Shown one piece after another: positions 11,036-22,010 of a stretch of DNA of 64,000 bases. Every line of letters starts with the position of its first letter. The first letter of the stretch is position 1. Source of the stretch: Heterohyrax brucei (taxonomy: Eukaryota; Chordata; Mammalia; Hyracoidea; Procaviidae). The stretch lies in the NCBI GenBank assembly GCA_028571685.1, contig CM053164.1, positions 41,218,501 to 41,282,500 on the forward strand, in the 5' to 3' direction. Position numbers and translations under genes: made by a program. The notes under the pieces were generated by a model. It ran no database searches, was not told the DNA's origin, and saw only the letters and a list, made by a program, of their open reading frames with translations.

Positions 11036-11240
11036 TCTTTATTCTGTTTAAAAGGTGCATTTACATATGGTATAAAATCTAAAGGTAGAGAAAAAGTTTG
11101 ACATGAAAAGTCAGTCTTTCTCACTGACTAGCTCTCCCTCAGTTTCTTTGTTCTGTTTAAAAGTTACATTTACATATAGCATAAAATCTAAAGCTACAAA
11201 AAAGGTTTGATATGAAAAGTCAGTCTTACTAGTTCTCTGC
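11036..11240. repeat. Tandem duplication, two diverged units of about 109 bp
   Basis: TCTTTATTCTGTTTAAAAG at 11036 recurs as TCTTTGTTCTGTTTAAAAG at 11145. The following blocks repeat in the same order in both units: TTACATATGGTATAAAATCT against TTACATATAGCATAAAATCT, and then the ATGAAAAGTCAGTCTT block. The second unit is slightly shorter. The source element was not identified. Confidence 0.75.
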
Positions 11241-11349
11241 TGGTTTCTGGCGATACAGGAAACCACAGTTATCACTTTTGGAATGTCTTTTAGAAATTTC
11301 CTGTATATTCATAAGCAAATATATGCTGATATATGCTATATATTGAAAC

Positions 11350-11563
11350 AAAACAAAAACCCAAACCCATTGCTGTTGAGTCCTATTCTGACTCATAGAG
11401 ACCCTGTAAGACAGAGTAGAACTGCTCCACAGGGTTTTCAAGGCTGCAGTCTTTACAGAAGCAGACTGCCTCATCGGTCTCCCGCCGAGCAACTGGTGGG
11501 TTTAAACCACTGAGCTTCCAGTTAGCTACTAAGTGCCTTGACCACTGCACCACCAGAATTCTT
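11350..11563 (-). mobile_element. AfroSINE
   Basis: CCATTGCTGTTGAGTCCTAT, then GGGTTTTCAAGGCTGCAG, then GCACCACCAGAATTC is a complete antisense AfroSINE with the longer insert type (TCTTTACAGAAGCAGACTGCC). Confidence 0.9.
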
Positions 11564-11594
11564 GTATCCATACATGCATGATATATACAGCTAC

Positions 11595-13455
11595 ACAGAC
11601 GTATTCTTTTTTAATTTGTTATTGTATTTTAGATGAAGATTTGCAGAGCAAGTTAGTTTCTCATCAAACAGTTAATACACATGTTGTTTTGTAACATTGG
11701 TTGACAACCCCACAACATGTCAACACTCAGCCTTTCTTGACCTTGGGTTCCCAGTTACCATCTTTCCTGACCCCTCTTGTCTTCTCATCTTTGTCCCCGG
11801 GCTAGTGTGCCCACTGAATCTCATTTTGTTTTATGGACCTGCCTAATCCCTGGTGGTGTAGTGGTTAAGTGTTACAGCTGCTAACCAGAAGGTCGGCAGC
11901 TCAAACCCACCGGGTGCTCCTTGAAAACTCTGTGGGACAGTTCTACTGCCCCATGTGTAGCTATCAGCCTAAATGGACTCAAAATGGGTTTGCTGTGAGT
12001 CCAGATGAACTCAACGGCAGTGAGGGTTTTTTGGTTTTAGTCTGTGGCTGAAGGTGAGTGTCAGGAGTAACCTTAGTACCAAGCTACGAGCTTTGCAGGT
12101 GCCACAGGGTTTCTCTGGTCTCTGCCAGCCCACTAAGTCTGGTGTGTTGTTTTGTTTTGTTTGGGGGGATGGGTTGTGTATTTGTCAGTTGGAATCTTGT
12201 TCTACAATTTTCTCCACCTTTGTCCAGAATCTTCTACTGTGATCTCTGTCAAGGCAGTCAGTCGGTGATGGTAGCCGGACAGCATCTGGTCGTGCCTTAC
12301 TCAGCCTGGTGAAGGCCGTGTTAGTTGCAGATCCATTAGACTAACCTCTCCCTCGTGTCTTGGGTTTTCTTCGTTCTCTCTTGGTCCAGCTGGGGTGAGA
12401 CCCGTGGAGTATCTTCAATGGCCAGTCACAAGCCTTTACGACCCCAGATACTGCTCACCAAAGTCAGTTGTAAAGCCCTTTCCTTATAGACTGTGTTATG
12501 CCGGTTGAGCCGGGTGTTCCCCGAGACCACGAGTACTAGCGCTCAGCCCCGTGAGTCTGGAGCTTCCATGACCTTGCTTTGTTCAAGCTGCGCTGGCTTC
12601 CCCAGTGCTGCCTACTGTCTTACATTTCAGCAAAGTTCCCACTTATCTGTTGTCTATTTAGTGTTTTTTCCCTCCCCACTCCTGCCTTTCCTTATAACGG
12701 TTAAAGATTGTTCCTTTTGTGTGTAAACCTTTTCATGAGTCTTTATAACAGTGTGCTCATGCAATATTTGTCCTTTTCTGATTGACTTATATCACTCAGC
12801 ACAATGCTCTCCAGATTCATTCATGTTGCGGGATGTTTCGCAGAGTCATCGTTGCTCTTTATCACGGCACAGTATTCCATTGTGTGAACCATAGATTATC
12901 CATTCATCCGTTGATGGGTTCTTACGTTGTTTCCATCTTTTCACTTTGTGAAAAATGTTGCAGGGAACATGGGTGTGCATATGTCTATTCATGTGACGAA
13001 TCTTATTTCTCTAGGATATATTCCTGGGAGTAGGATTGCTGGATTATATGGTATTTCTATTTCTAGCTTTCTAAGGAAGTGCCATATCATTTTTCATCCC
13101 TACCAGCAGTGCATAAAAGTTACGGTCTCCCCACAACCCCCCCCACATTTGTTATTTTATGTTTTTTATTTTTTTTATTTTATTGGTACCAGTAATGCTG
13201 GGGTGAGAAAGTATCTTATTGTGGTTTGGGTCTGCATTTCTCTAATGGTTAGTGATCTGGAACATTTCCTCATGTGTCTGAAATGTCTCTTCATGTTCTT
13301 TGCCCATTATTTAATTGGATTACTTGTCTTTTTGTTCTAAAGGTATTGGATTCTCCTGTAGATTTTACAGATTAGACCTTTGTCTGATTTGTAATAGCCC
13401 AATATTTCCCCAGTCTGTAGCTTGTCTTTTAACTCCTTTGGTGAAATCTTTTTAA
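11595..13455 (-). mobile_element. L1 LINE, 3' UTR and ORF2 C-terminus, antisense
   Basis: The left part is an L1 3' UTR in antisense: the pieces around GATCTCTGTCAAGGCAGTC and CTGGACAGCATCTGG-like blocks recur at 14390 and 31300. From about 12740 it passes into the antisense ORF2 C-terminus (CACTCAGCACAATGC, then GTATTCCATTGTGTGAACC, then GTAGGATTGCTGGATTATAT). Frames are broken throughout. An AfroSINE is inserted at 11845-12042. It ends in ORF2 at about 13455. Confidence 0.85.
11845..12042 (+). mobile_element. AfroSINE within L1 3' UTR
   Basis: GGTGGTGTAGTGGTTAAGTG carries the A-box-like part and GGTCGGCAGCTCAAACCC the B-box-like part. The tail CGGCAGTGAGGGTTTTTTGG follows. The copy is complete and in sense orientation. 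Confidence 0.9.
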
Positions 13456-13489
13456 AATATATATATACATATATTATAGTACTTTAATT

Positions 13490-13985
13490 AAAAGTTTACA
13501 ATCCAAGTCAACATCTCGTACCAAAACTTACTCACATCAAGAACTCTATTAAAAGACCAGACTTGATCATTTGACAGTCTGGAGGGTCCCCTGAAAACAT
13601 GGCCCATGGACTTGCAGCTAGCCCAGCGCTGAAACCAGTACTGAAGCCAACACTTCAGACAAAGAATGGACTGGACTTGGGGACACAGAGGGATGCGTGT
13701 TGTGTGTGTACTTTATGGTTTAATATATGCATGAGGCTGTCCTACTGGTTTATTTTTAGAGGAGAGTGGAGAGGGTGGAGAGGAGGAGGATATTACAAAT
13801 GCTATTGCTTTCCTGAGTGGATGGATAGTGGAAGAGTGAAAAAGAAGAATGTGCTGTCACAGCGTGAGGAAAGCAAAAAAAGCTGCAGAGATGCTGGCAC
13901 TTGGGGTTTTATGTGGAAAATTGACTTGGATTTTAAACTTTCACTTAACCGCAATAGAAAAATTAAAAAACGAAAAAACAACTTA
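13490..13985 (+). mobile_element. L1 3' UTR terminus, sense
   Basis: CTCTATTAAAAGACCAGACT, then GTGTGTACTTTATGGTTTAA, then GAGAGGGTGGAGAGGAGG is homologous to the 3' UTR at 15590-15970. It ends in an A-rich tail (AAAAATTAAAAAACG). The 241-residue open frame across it has no domain and is a chance opening. Confidence 0.7.
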
Positions 13986-14505
13986 TACACACATTGTTCT
14001 GTAACTCTAGTTGCTCTCCCCACACCTGTGAAAGCACATCCCTCCTTTCCACTCTGCATTTCCCATGTCCATTCAACCTGCTTCTGTCCCCATCTGCCCT
14101 CTCATCTCATGTCAAGACAGATGCTGCCAGTTAGTCTCGTGTATCTACTTAAACCAAGAAGTACACTTTTCACCTGTATCACTTTGTGTCTTACAGTCCA
14201 GCCCAATCTTTGTCTGGAAAGCTGGCTTCAGGAATGGTTTCAGTTCTGGGCTAATGGAGACTTCAAGGAACATGGCTTTCAGGGACCCTCCAGTCTGTCA
14301 GATCATCAACTCTTATCTATTTAATAGAGCTCTAGTTCTGCACCCAACTTTTCTCCTGCTATGTCAGGAACTCTTTGTTGTGTTCAGTGTCAAGGCAGTC
14401 ATTAGTGATATCTGGGCACCATCTAGTTCTTCTGGTATCAGGCAGATATAGTCTCTGGTTTATGTGGCCCTTTCTGTCCCTTGAGCTCATATTTTCCTTA
14501 TGTCT
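13986..14505 (-). mobile_element. L1 3' UTR, antisense
   Basis: GTGTCAAGGCAGTCATTAG, then GGCACCATCTAGTTCTTCTG matches the antisense L1 3' UTR blocks at 12250-12290 and 31295-31335. It lies directly against the sense 3' UTR that ends at 13985, giving two L1 tails in head-on arrangement. Confidence 0.65.
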
Positions 14506-14509
14506 TTGA

Positions 14510-16010
14510 TGGCTGTCAATATCACCTCACCCCAATGAGGTTGACAATGATCCAAAAAAACACAAGGCAACAAATGCTAGAGAAGCTGTGGAGAGATTGG
14601 AACTGTCTTACACAGCTGTTGGGAACACACAATAGTATAACCTCTTTGAAAAGCAATTTGGCCCTTTCTTAAAAAGCAAGGAATAGAAATACCATATGAT
14701 CCAGCAATCTTACTGTTTGGATTATATCTTACAGAAATAAAGACTGTCACACAAACAGATACATGCCCACAAATATTTATTGCAGCACTGTTCACAGTAG
14801 CAAAAAGATGGAACCAATCTAGGTGCCCATCAACAGATGAATGGATAAACAAGCTACGTCATCTATGTACAATGGAATATTATGCAATGAAAAAGAACAA
14901 CGATGATTTTAGGAAGCATCTCATAACCTGATTATCAACTAGAAGACATTCTGCTGAGTGAAATCAGTGAGCTGCAAAAGGACAAGTATTGTATGAGACC
15001 TCTGCTATATGGACTTAAAGTTGAAGTAAGTACAGAAGAAAAGACTCTTTGATGGCTACAAGGATGGGGAGGGGAGGAGAGGGTTGTTCATAGATTATAT
15101 GGTCAATAGGAATTTGGTTAGTGAAGGGAGCAACAGCACGCTAGTAGAGGGCAAATGAGTACAGCTGGACTACACCATAAAGTGAAAGGTTTTCTAAATT
15201 CAGCCAAACATTTCAATGGAAAGAGTACCTGTGACAGAGGTCTGGGGATCATGCTTTCTGGAGTCATCAAGGTCAACTGACATAACTAGTGTTTTACTAA
15301 GAGAGTCTTCTGCACCCCATATTGGTGGCTGGTGGTGGAGTCTTAAAAGCTAGAAAGCTGTTATCTGAGGCTCACCAATTGGTTTCAACTCGTCTGGAAC
15401 AGAAGACAACCACTAACATCAAAGACACGGGAAAAATAAGCCTAGGAGACAGAAGGACCCATATGAAGGGGAGACTGAATCAGCATAAGCTAAGAAGAAC
15501 CAAATTTTGCCTGGCCACCACCAAAGGTAACCATGATGGGGGCCACAATGTAGAATCCCTGATATAGCACAAGAAAAAGAGATATGCAATTTAAGAACTC
15601 TACTGAAAGACCAGAATTGATGGTCCAACAGCCTGGAGTAAACCCTGGGAACAGGGCCCCTAGGTTTGCTGCTGTCCGTGAGGTCAACACTTCAGACAAG
15701 AAGGGACTAGACTCAGGGACACAGTGTGAACATGTGGTGTGTGTACTTTATGGTTTTAAATATTTATGGGAGGGAGGTTGTCCTACTAGTTTATTTCTAG
15801 ATGGGAGAGGAAGGGTGGAGAGGAGGGGACAGATGTTCATTAAAAGGATACTAGAAGAGTGAAAAGGAGGAGTGTGCTGTCATGGGGTGAGGAGAGTAGA
15901 TGGAGTTGCAGATAGGTGGGAATGCAAAATTTATTTGGATTGTATACTTTCACTTAATAGTAATTTTTTTTTAAAAATTGATTTTGAGACAAGAAATTTA
16001 AAAAAAATAA
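14510..16010 (+). mobile_element. L1 LINE, ORF2 C-terminus plus long 3' UTR, sense
   Basis: Bases 14520-15000 are ORF2 C-terminal/3' UTR boundary sequence (CACCTCACCCCAATGAGGTT, then ATACCATATGATCCAGCAAT, then ACAATGGAATATTATGCAAT). A long 3' UTR follows to the A-rich tail at about 15960-16010. No open frame of useful length remains. Confidence 0.85.
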
Positions 16011-16019
16011 AAATAAAAA

Positions 16020-17245
16020 AGGAAGTCAAAGGAGCAGAATTGTGGCACTTGAAGTCAGAATTAGTAAGGAAAACTCAGATAAGTGAATTACTCAATAAAG
16101 AAACTCTGTGACTTATGTCAAAAGGAACAATCTACAGATGATCAGGGTACTGGAAGGGGCAGAGAATAACAGAAGATACAGAGAGAATTGTTGAAAATTT
16201 GCTGACAGAAAGTTCTCTGAAATCATGAAGGATGAGAAGATATCCATCCAAAATGGTCATCAAACCCCTCACAAGGTAGATCTCAAAAAAAAAAGTCATC
16301 AAGACACTATAATCAAACTAGCCAAAGATAAAGTGAGAATTTTAAGAGGAGCTAGGGAAAAATGAAAAGTATATACAAAGGAGAGTCAATAAGACTAAGC
16401 TGTAACTATTCAGTGGAAGCCATGCACACAAGAAGACAGTGGAATGATGTATACAAAGCTCTGAAGGAAAAAAAATGCCAGCCAAGAATTGTACATCCAG
16501 CAAAATTATCTCTCAGAAATGATGACAAAATAAGGACATTTCCAGATAAATAAAACTATAGAGAATTTGCAAAAACCACACCAAAAGTACAAGAAATACT
16601 AAAAGGAGTCCTTTGGCTAGAAAATCAATAAAATCAAATAACAACCCAAGACTAGAAGGCAGGACAAAGCAACCAGATACCACCCCAGACAGGAAAATGA
16701 CAAAAATAAATCAAAGCTAAAACACTGCAAATAAAGAAAATGACATGTTATTATGTAAAAGATGAGAGCATAATAACAACAAAGACTGACTAAAAAAAGG
16801 AGCTATAAATCTTCATATGGACAGAAAGTCAAAATGATACAAAAAAATTTAAAAACTTGTTTAAACTTAGAAAAATACAGATAGATATTAGCATAACCAC
16901 AAAGGAAACTAACAGTCCTACACATCAAAATAAAAAGCAAGAAAATCATGAAGCCTCAGCAGAACAAAAACCCCAACAACAATGAAAAAGATGCAAAGAA
17001 AATACATAAAGAAAAAGGACTCGGCACAGAAAATTAAGAGGGACAAAGGACTGTCAATAATGAGCCATAAATGACATCAAAATGACAGCACTAAATACGT
17101 ACCTATCAATAATTACCTTGAAGGTAAATGGATTAAATTGACCAATAAGGAGACAGAGTAGGAGAATGGACAAAAACGCATGATCCATCTCTGTGCTGCC
17201 TACAAGAGATACACCATAGACTTAAAGATACAAACTAAAACACAA
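16020..17245 (+). mobile_element. Ancient L1M/HAL1-type LINE (ORF1 region), sense
   Basis: AAGAATTGTACATCCAGCAA, then GGACATTTCCAGATAAATAA, then TACAAGAAATACTAAAAGG and, near the end, GTGCTGCCTACAAGAGATAC are typical of the ORF1-like part of old L1M or HAL1 elements. The reading frame is heavily decayed. The copy stops where the antisense LTR begins. Confidence 0.7.
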
Positions 17246-17727
17246 AGGACATTGTTTTAGTCAGCTAGGGCTGCTCTAACAGAAATACCACAGAGTGGAT
17301 GGCTTTAACAAAGGAAGATTTATTCCCACGCAGTCTGGTGGGTTGCAAGTGCACATTCAGGGTGTCTGCTCCGGGCGAAGGCTTTCCCCCCTGTCGGCTC
17401 TGGAGGAAAGTCTGGTATTGCATCAGTCTTTGTCCAGGGAGCGTCTTGGCGGAGGAACCTCAGGTCTGAAGGATGCGCTGTTCTCCCGGTGCTGCTTTCT
17501 TGATGGTAAAGAGGTTTCCAATTCTCTGCTTGCTTCTCTTTCCTTTTATCTCTTGCAGGCTGAAAGGATTAAGGGTGGAGCAAGCCATACTCCAGGGAAA
17601 CTCCCTTTACAGCAGGACAGGGAAGTAAAGGATTACCTTTAACACACAGTTTAGGGAAACCACAAAATGGAGGACAGTCACAAGATACTGGGAACCATGT
17701 CCCAGCCACATGGCTTTTTGGGGGGAC
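17246..17727 (-). mobile_element. MaLR/MLT1-type LTR, antisense
   Basis: GCTAGGGCTGCTCTAACAG, then AAATACCACAGAGTGGATGG, then GGGGGGACACAATTCAACCC is the reverse complement of an MLT1-like LTR, closely similar to the copy at 33110. About 210 bases of MaLR internal sequence follow on the right. Confidence 0.8.
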
Positions 17728-17940
17728 ACAATTCAACCCATGACATCCCACCCTTTGACAACCCAAAAATCACATCACAGAAACATTTAACACATTCATC
17801 TCACCATAGCAAAATCATGTCCATCCCATACAACAGAAGTCTTAAATCAGTTCCAAGTCTAAAATATAAAAATTCTTCTACATCTGTGAAACCTAGAAGG
17901 TAAGCTATCTGCTTCTAAAGGTACAATGGCAGAGTAGGCA
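17728..17940 (-). mobile_element. MaLR internal region, truncated
   Basis: GACATCCCACCCTTTGACAA, then TCAGTTCCAAGTCTAAAATA matches the non-coding internal region seen in full at 33650-34615. It breaks off at about 17940 against antisense L1 5' sequence. No gag or pol coding was found; MaLR internals normally lack most coding. Confidence 0.65.
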
Positions 17941-19850
17941 CAAGTTGTTTATCTTGTGGGTTTCTAGTTGCTGTTTTTGTATGATTTTTAGTTGTTTGTC
18001 TATTCTGACATTTTTGTTCTTGTATTGTTTTCTTCAGTTCTTTTGTCTGTCTTTTCAGTGATTTTGTCTGTAATTTTTCCCTCTTTTTGTTGGTGTTTTC
18101 CTTTATCTGTTGGAGAGGCCTGAATATTAGAGTTTTCAATTTCCTAGCAGGTAGTTCCAGTGCCTTTTCTTCTACCAGCAGGTCATCTGGTGTTTATTTT
18201 GGAGGTCTTCTGGAACCAGCCTGTCCCATTTTCTTTTATATTTTGATATTGTCTGCTGTCTTTGGGGCCTTCAGGAACTATATTCTTCATTTGCTGAGCG
18301 TAGATTTGTTTGTTTTGCCTGCTTTTTTGCTTTATTTTGTTAAGTCTGGTTAGGTGGGCTGGACTTTTTTTGTTGCTTGCTAATCTGTGGCCATAATACT
18401 TCTCACCACTTTGTCCAGAGTGGCAGGGCCAGTCACTCAGTTGTGGTACAGCAGAGAAGGTCCCGTGGAGGGGAGAGGTGAGAATGAGCCATTTGTGGCA
18501 CATACTGGGGCCAACAAGACAAAACCAGGGTGTGATGCAGGGCAGGGGCTAGTGGTCCACGCTTGTGCCACCCACAGGTGCAGCCCTCCGTCTGTGGTGC
18601 ATTTAGGCAGGAGGGAAGGAGAAAGATGTGACATGTGGAGCTAAGTGGGTGTGGAAGAGAAGATAGAAGAACAGAAGCCAAACACACACATACACAAACG
18701 GTGCTGAGGGAGCCTGCTAGTGCAGTGATACAGACACTGGGAAGCCATGTGCCAGTGGCTGTCCAGCCAGGTGGCATGGTATACAGCCCGTCAAGAAGAG
18801 TCAGAGACGTCACACTCGGGTAGCTCAGCAAGGGAGAGGGAAGGGAGTTAAGAAGAAAGAGATAAGAAAAATGAAAGAGGGAAAAAAGAAAAAAGAAGTC
18901 ACAAGCAGCCAGGTGTTCAGGCAAAAAGAAAGGAAGGTGGAGAGAAACAAGAAATCAAAAAAAGAAGTCTCAAAAATGCCCCCAGGGAGCTCACTGGCAT
19001 AGGGACACGGACCACAGAAGCTGTGTGCCGTCAGCTGCCCAGCCAAGCGATATGACACAGCCTGTCAAGAAGTGGCATAGATGGCATACACAGCCAGGTG
19101 GTAGGGAGAAAGGGAAGGAAGAATGGCACAGAGATAAAAAAAAATTCACTGCCGTCGAGTTGGGTCGAACTCATAGCGACTCTAGAGATATAAAACGCAC
19201 AAAAACAGAAAGCCTGAAGGAGCCCACCAGCATGGCAGTATGGACTGGGAAACAACTCTCCAGCCAAGTGGCTAGGCTTGCCCATCCAGAAGAACCATAC
19301 ATGGCACATGGCACAAGCTAGGCAGGAGAAAGGAAAGGAAGGAAGGGACAGAGAAGAAACCACAGGAGACAAAAGACAACAACCACAGAGGGGCGGGGGT
19401 GCTGAAGGAACACGCCAGTGAGGGCAGGGTGAGTCCAAGCTGCGTCTCTGCAGCTGAGCGATCACAGCCACACAGAGGGAAGACAGTGAAGGCGGAAAAC
19501 ATGCGTGCCTGGCTACTGGGCACTGTGTCTCCTGCTGAGAACTCCATGAAGTCGCCTTTGTGTATTCCCTGTCGGCCATTCTTAGAGTCTGAGGGGTCCA
19601 ACATCACAGGTCCATGTCATGTTAGCTCCTAGGGAATTTCCACTCTGTAATTCTGCTTATTCTCGGCCAGTTATTTTTCCCATTCAGTGCATGGTTGAAT
19701 TATCTATGGCTTCATTTGATGCTTAGGGCTCCAGAATTGACCATTTTTACTTTGTTTCCTAGTTTTTTGCCTACTTTTTCAGGTCTTTGCTATAGGTGGA
19801 CAGTGCAGTATTTCTGTCTATAGCACCACATTGGCTTTGCCTACTTGTTC
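17941..19850 (-). mobile_element. L1 5' UTR and start of ORF1, antisense
   Basis: A minus-strand frame from 18139 to about 17941 encodes a lysine- and glutamine-rich peptide with many KxxK/E heptad-like repeats, as in the coiled-coil N-terminus of L1 ORF1p. Its upstream side (18140-19850 on the + strand) is GC-rich. It holds three related blocks (near 18751, 19027 and 19251), each followed by a purine-rich tract, which suits a repeat-bearing L1 5' UTR promoter. ORF1 is cut off by MaLR sequence at 17940, so no intact protein can be made. Confidence 0.6.
19138..19190 (-). mobile_element. Short SINE/RTE tail insertion
   Basis: An A-run, then CACTGCCGTCGAGTTGGGTC and GAACTCATAGCGACTC is the antisense RTE-type SINE tail. 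It sits inside the L1 5' UTR. Confidence 0.65.
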
Positions 19851-19854
19851 TTAA

Positions 19855-21350
19855 TTTTTTACACAAATAGCAGCATATCAGGCACACAGAACCTTGATTT
19901 TTGCATTTAATTATGTATCTTGGAGATGGTTGTATATCAGTACACAAAAAATCCTCATCCCTTTGGAAAATAACATCGTATTTCCTGTGTGGTGGTATGT
20001 GGAGGTACCATAATTTACTTAACTACTCTCCTGGACATCTAGGTGGTTTCCAATATTTTGCTGTAATAACACAGGTGTGAAAATCTTTAGAACAAATTCC
20101 TAGAAGTGGAATTCCTTGGAATATTTGTTAGGATTCATTTCAACCTCTCATTATAGAAAATCCAACATGGTAAGAGCTTAAACTTTACCATCTCATGCAA
20201 AACAAGTTCAGAGATAGATGGTTCAACAGTACATTTTAGTGTACTTAAAGTGTGTTCATGCATAATTTTAATACAACAAAAAAACATTGTCATCGAGTCT
20301 GTTCTGACTTGTGGTGACCCTCTGAGACAGCGTAGAACTACCGCATGGATTTTCCAAGGAGTGGCTGGTAGATTCAAATTGCTGACCTTTTGGTTAAAAG
20401 CCAATACGCCAACTACTATGCCACCAGGGCTCCGTAATTTTGATCTATATTACCATATTGTCCTCCTCATAGGTCACATAGTCTTTATTTAGGTCATCAG
20501 GGTACACGTGTCTGTTCCCCTGCCCAACATTTTCATACTTTGTTTAAACTTTCCCAAACACAGGAAAATGGTATTCATTATAGTTTTAATTTGTATTTAC
20601 TTTACCGTGACTGACATTGAGCATCTTTTTATGGGTCTCAGACACATTTATGCTTCTTTTCCCATGGATTCGCTAGTTATATTCGTTGTCCATTTTCCTC
20701 TAATAGTCTTGTTTGTATTGAATTTTTGTTAGCATCTTTACTGAGGTACAATCACACACCACAACTTTCACCCAAGAAAGAGTATGATTCAATGGTTTTT
20801 GTGTATTCAAAGACTGTGCAATCATCATCAAAATACAATTTGAGGACATTTTCATCCCACCAAAAGGAACCCAGTACCCATTCACAATCACTCCCCATCC
20901 TGAGCTCCAGACAATCACAAATCTGCTTTCTATCTCAATAGATTTGCTCATTTTGGACATTATATAACTTGAATCACACAGTCTGTTTTTTTATAACTAA
21001 TTTCTTTCATTTAACACAGTGACTTCAAAGTTTTTCCATGTTATAGCTATATCTCTATTTCACTTTTTTTATTGCTAAATAATATTGCATTGCATGTATG
21101 GACCATATTTTGTTTATCCTTGCTTCTGTTCATAAACATTTGGGGTGATTCTACCTTTTTGCTATTCTAAATAATACTGCTATAAATATTTGTACACAAG
21201 CTTTTAAGTGGACATATGTTTTCATTTTCTTTGAGTGGACATATGTTGTCACTTCCTTCACCTAGGAATTAAATCACTGGATCATCTGGTAGCTGTATGT
21301 TTAACATTTTAAGGAAATGCCAAGCTGTTTTCCAAACTGACTATGATTTT
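19855..21350 (-). mobile_element. Ancient L1M LINE 3' end(s), antisense
   Basis: Bases 19860-20130 hold the antisense L1M 3' block (GTACCATAATTTACTTAAC, then CCTAGAAGTGGAATTCC). After an AfroSINE it continues to about 20715. From 20720 there is a second L1MC/ME-type 3' UTR block (CTTTACTGAGGTACAATCAC, then TCACTCCCCATCCTGAG), running through to GGAAATGCCAAGCTGTTTTC near 21310. These may be one rearranged copy or two copies. Confidence 0.7.
20275..20440 (-). mobile_element. AfroSINE within L1M
   Basis: AAAACATTGTCATCGAGTC, then TGGTAGATTCAAATTGCTGA, then CTATGCCACCAGGGCTCC is a full antisense AfroSINE. Confidence 0.9.
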
Positions 21351-21354
21351 TACC

Positions 21355-21688
21355 AAGCAAGTGACACTACCTCCAGAGAAGTCTCAACACACAAATGATG
21401 GTAACTCACTCCACAGTTACAAGTGTCAGAGTTGCCAAAAAAAAAAAAAAAAAAAGACACAACTTACACATAAGCATTAGATGGAACAAGTATTTACTTA
21501 AACAGAGAAGAGACAGAACAAATTTACCTTCAATAGTGGGTGTCAGTCCTCCACAGCCAGTGAGTTTCACTTTACATACAGTGGAAGGAGATGGTCACAC
21601 ATCTCTCTTGTGCTGCAAGAGGACCCCGTTTCCTTGCTAGTGGGAAAAGACATAACAGAGGTGGTGGTCAGGTCATAAAATGAACTCC
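21355..21688. other. Unassigned non-genic sequence with an A-run
   Basis: An A-run of about 20 bases lies at 21437-21456. Nothing else is recognisable and no exon was seen. Confidence 0.4.
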
Positions 21689-21689
21689 A

Positions 21690-22010
21690 TTTAACTAAGC
21701 CCCCCTTGGAAATGTAGACATGTGCTCAGGGCAACCGCTACCTGTCAGTTTGTCATATGGTGGTGGCTTGCGTGTTGCTATGATGCTAGAAGCTACGACA
21801 CCAGTGTTTCACGTACCATAAGGCTATTTGGTGGACAGGTTTCAGTGCAGCTTCCTGACCAAAATAGATGAGGATGAAAGACCTGGAAACTGACTTCTAA
21901 AAGTTAACCAGTGCAAACTTTGTAGAGAGCAAAAGAAAATTGTCCAATGTGGTACTGAAAGATGACTCCCTGAGGTTGGAAAATACTCAAAATATGACTG
22001 GGAAGAGCTG
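21690..22010 (+). mobile_element. RTE LINE, 5' UTR part of a long copy
   Basis: CCTGTCAGTTTGTCATATGG, then GTGGTGGCTTGCGTGTTGCT, then GGTTTCAGTGCAGCTTCC matches the 5' region typical of afrotherian RTE LINEs. It stops at AGCTG (22006-22010), the target site of an LTR. The same copy resumes at 23144. Confidence 0.8.

Noticed and set aside
13599-14324. 241-codon open frame on the + strand
   Set aside because: It crosses two L1 3' UTR pieces in opposite orientations, has no domain and no codon-bias signature; a chance opening.
18433-19579. Long minus-strand frames of 163 and 182 codons
   Set aside because: They lie in the antisense L1 5' UTR and are low in complexity (S/L/P-rich from purine tracts). 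No domain was seen.
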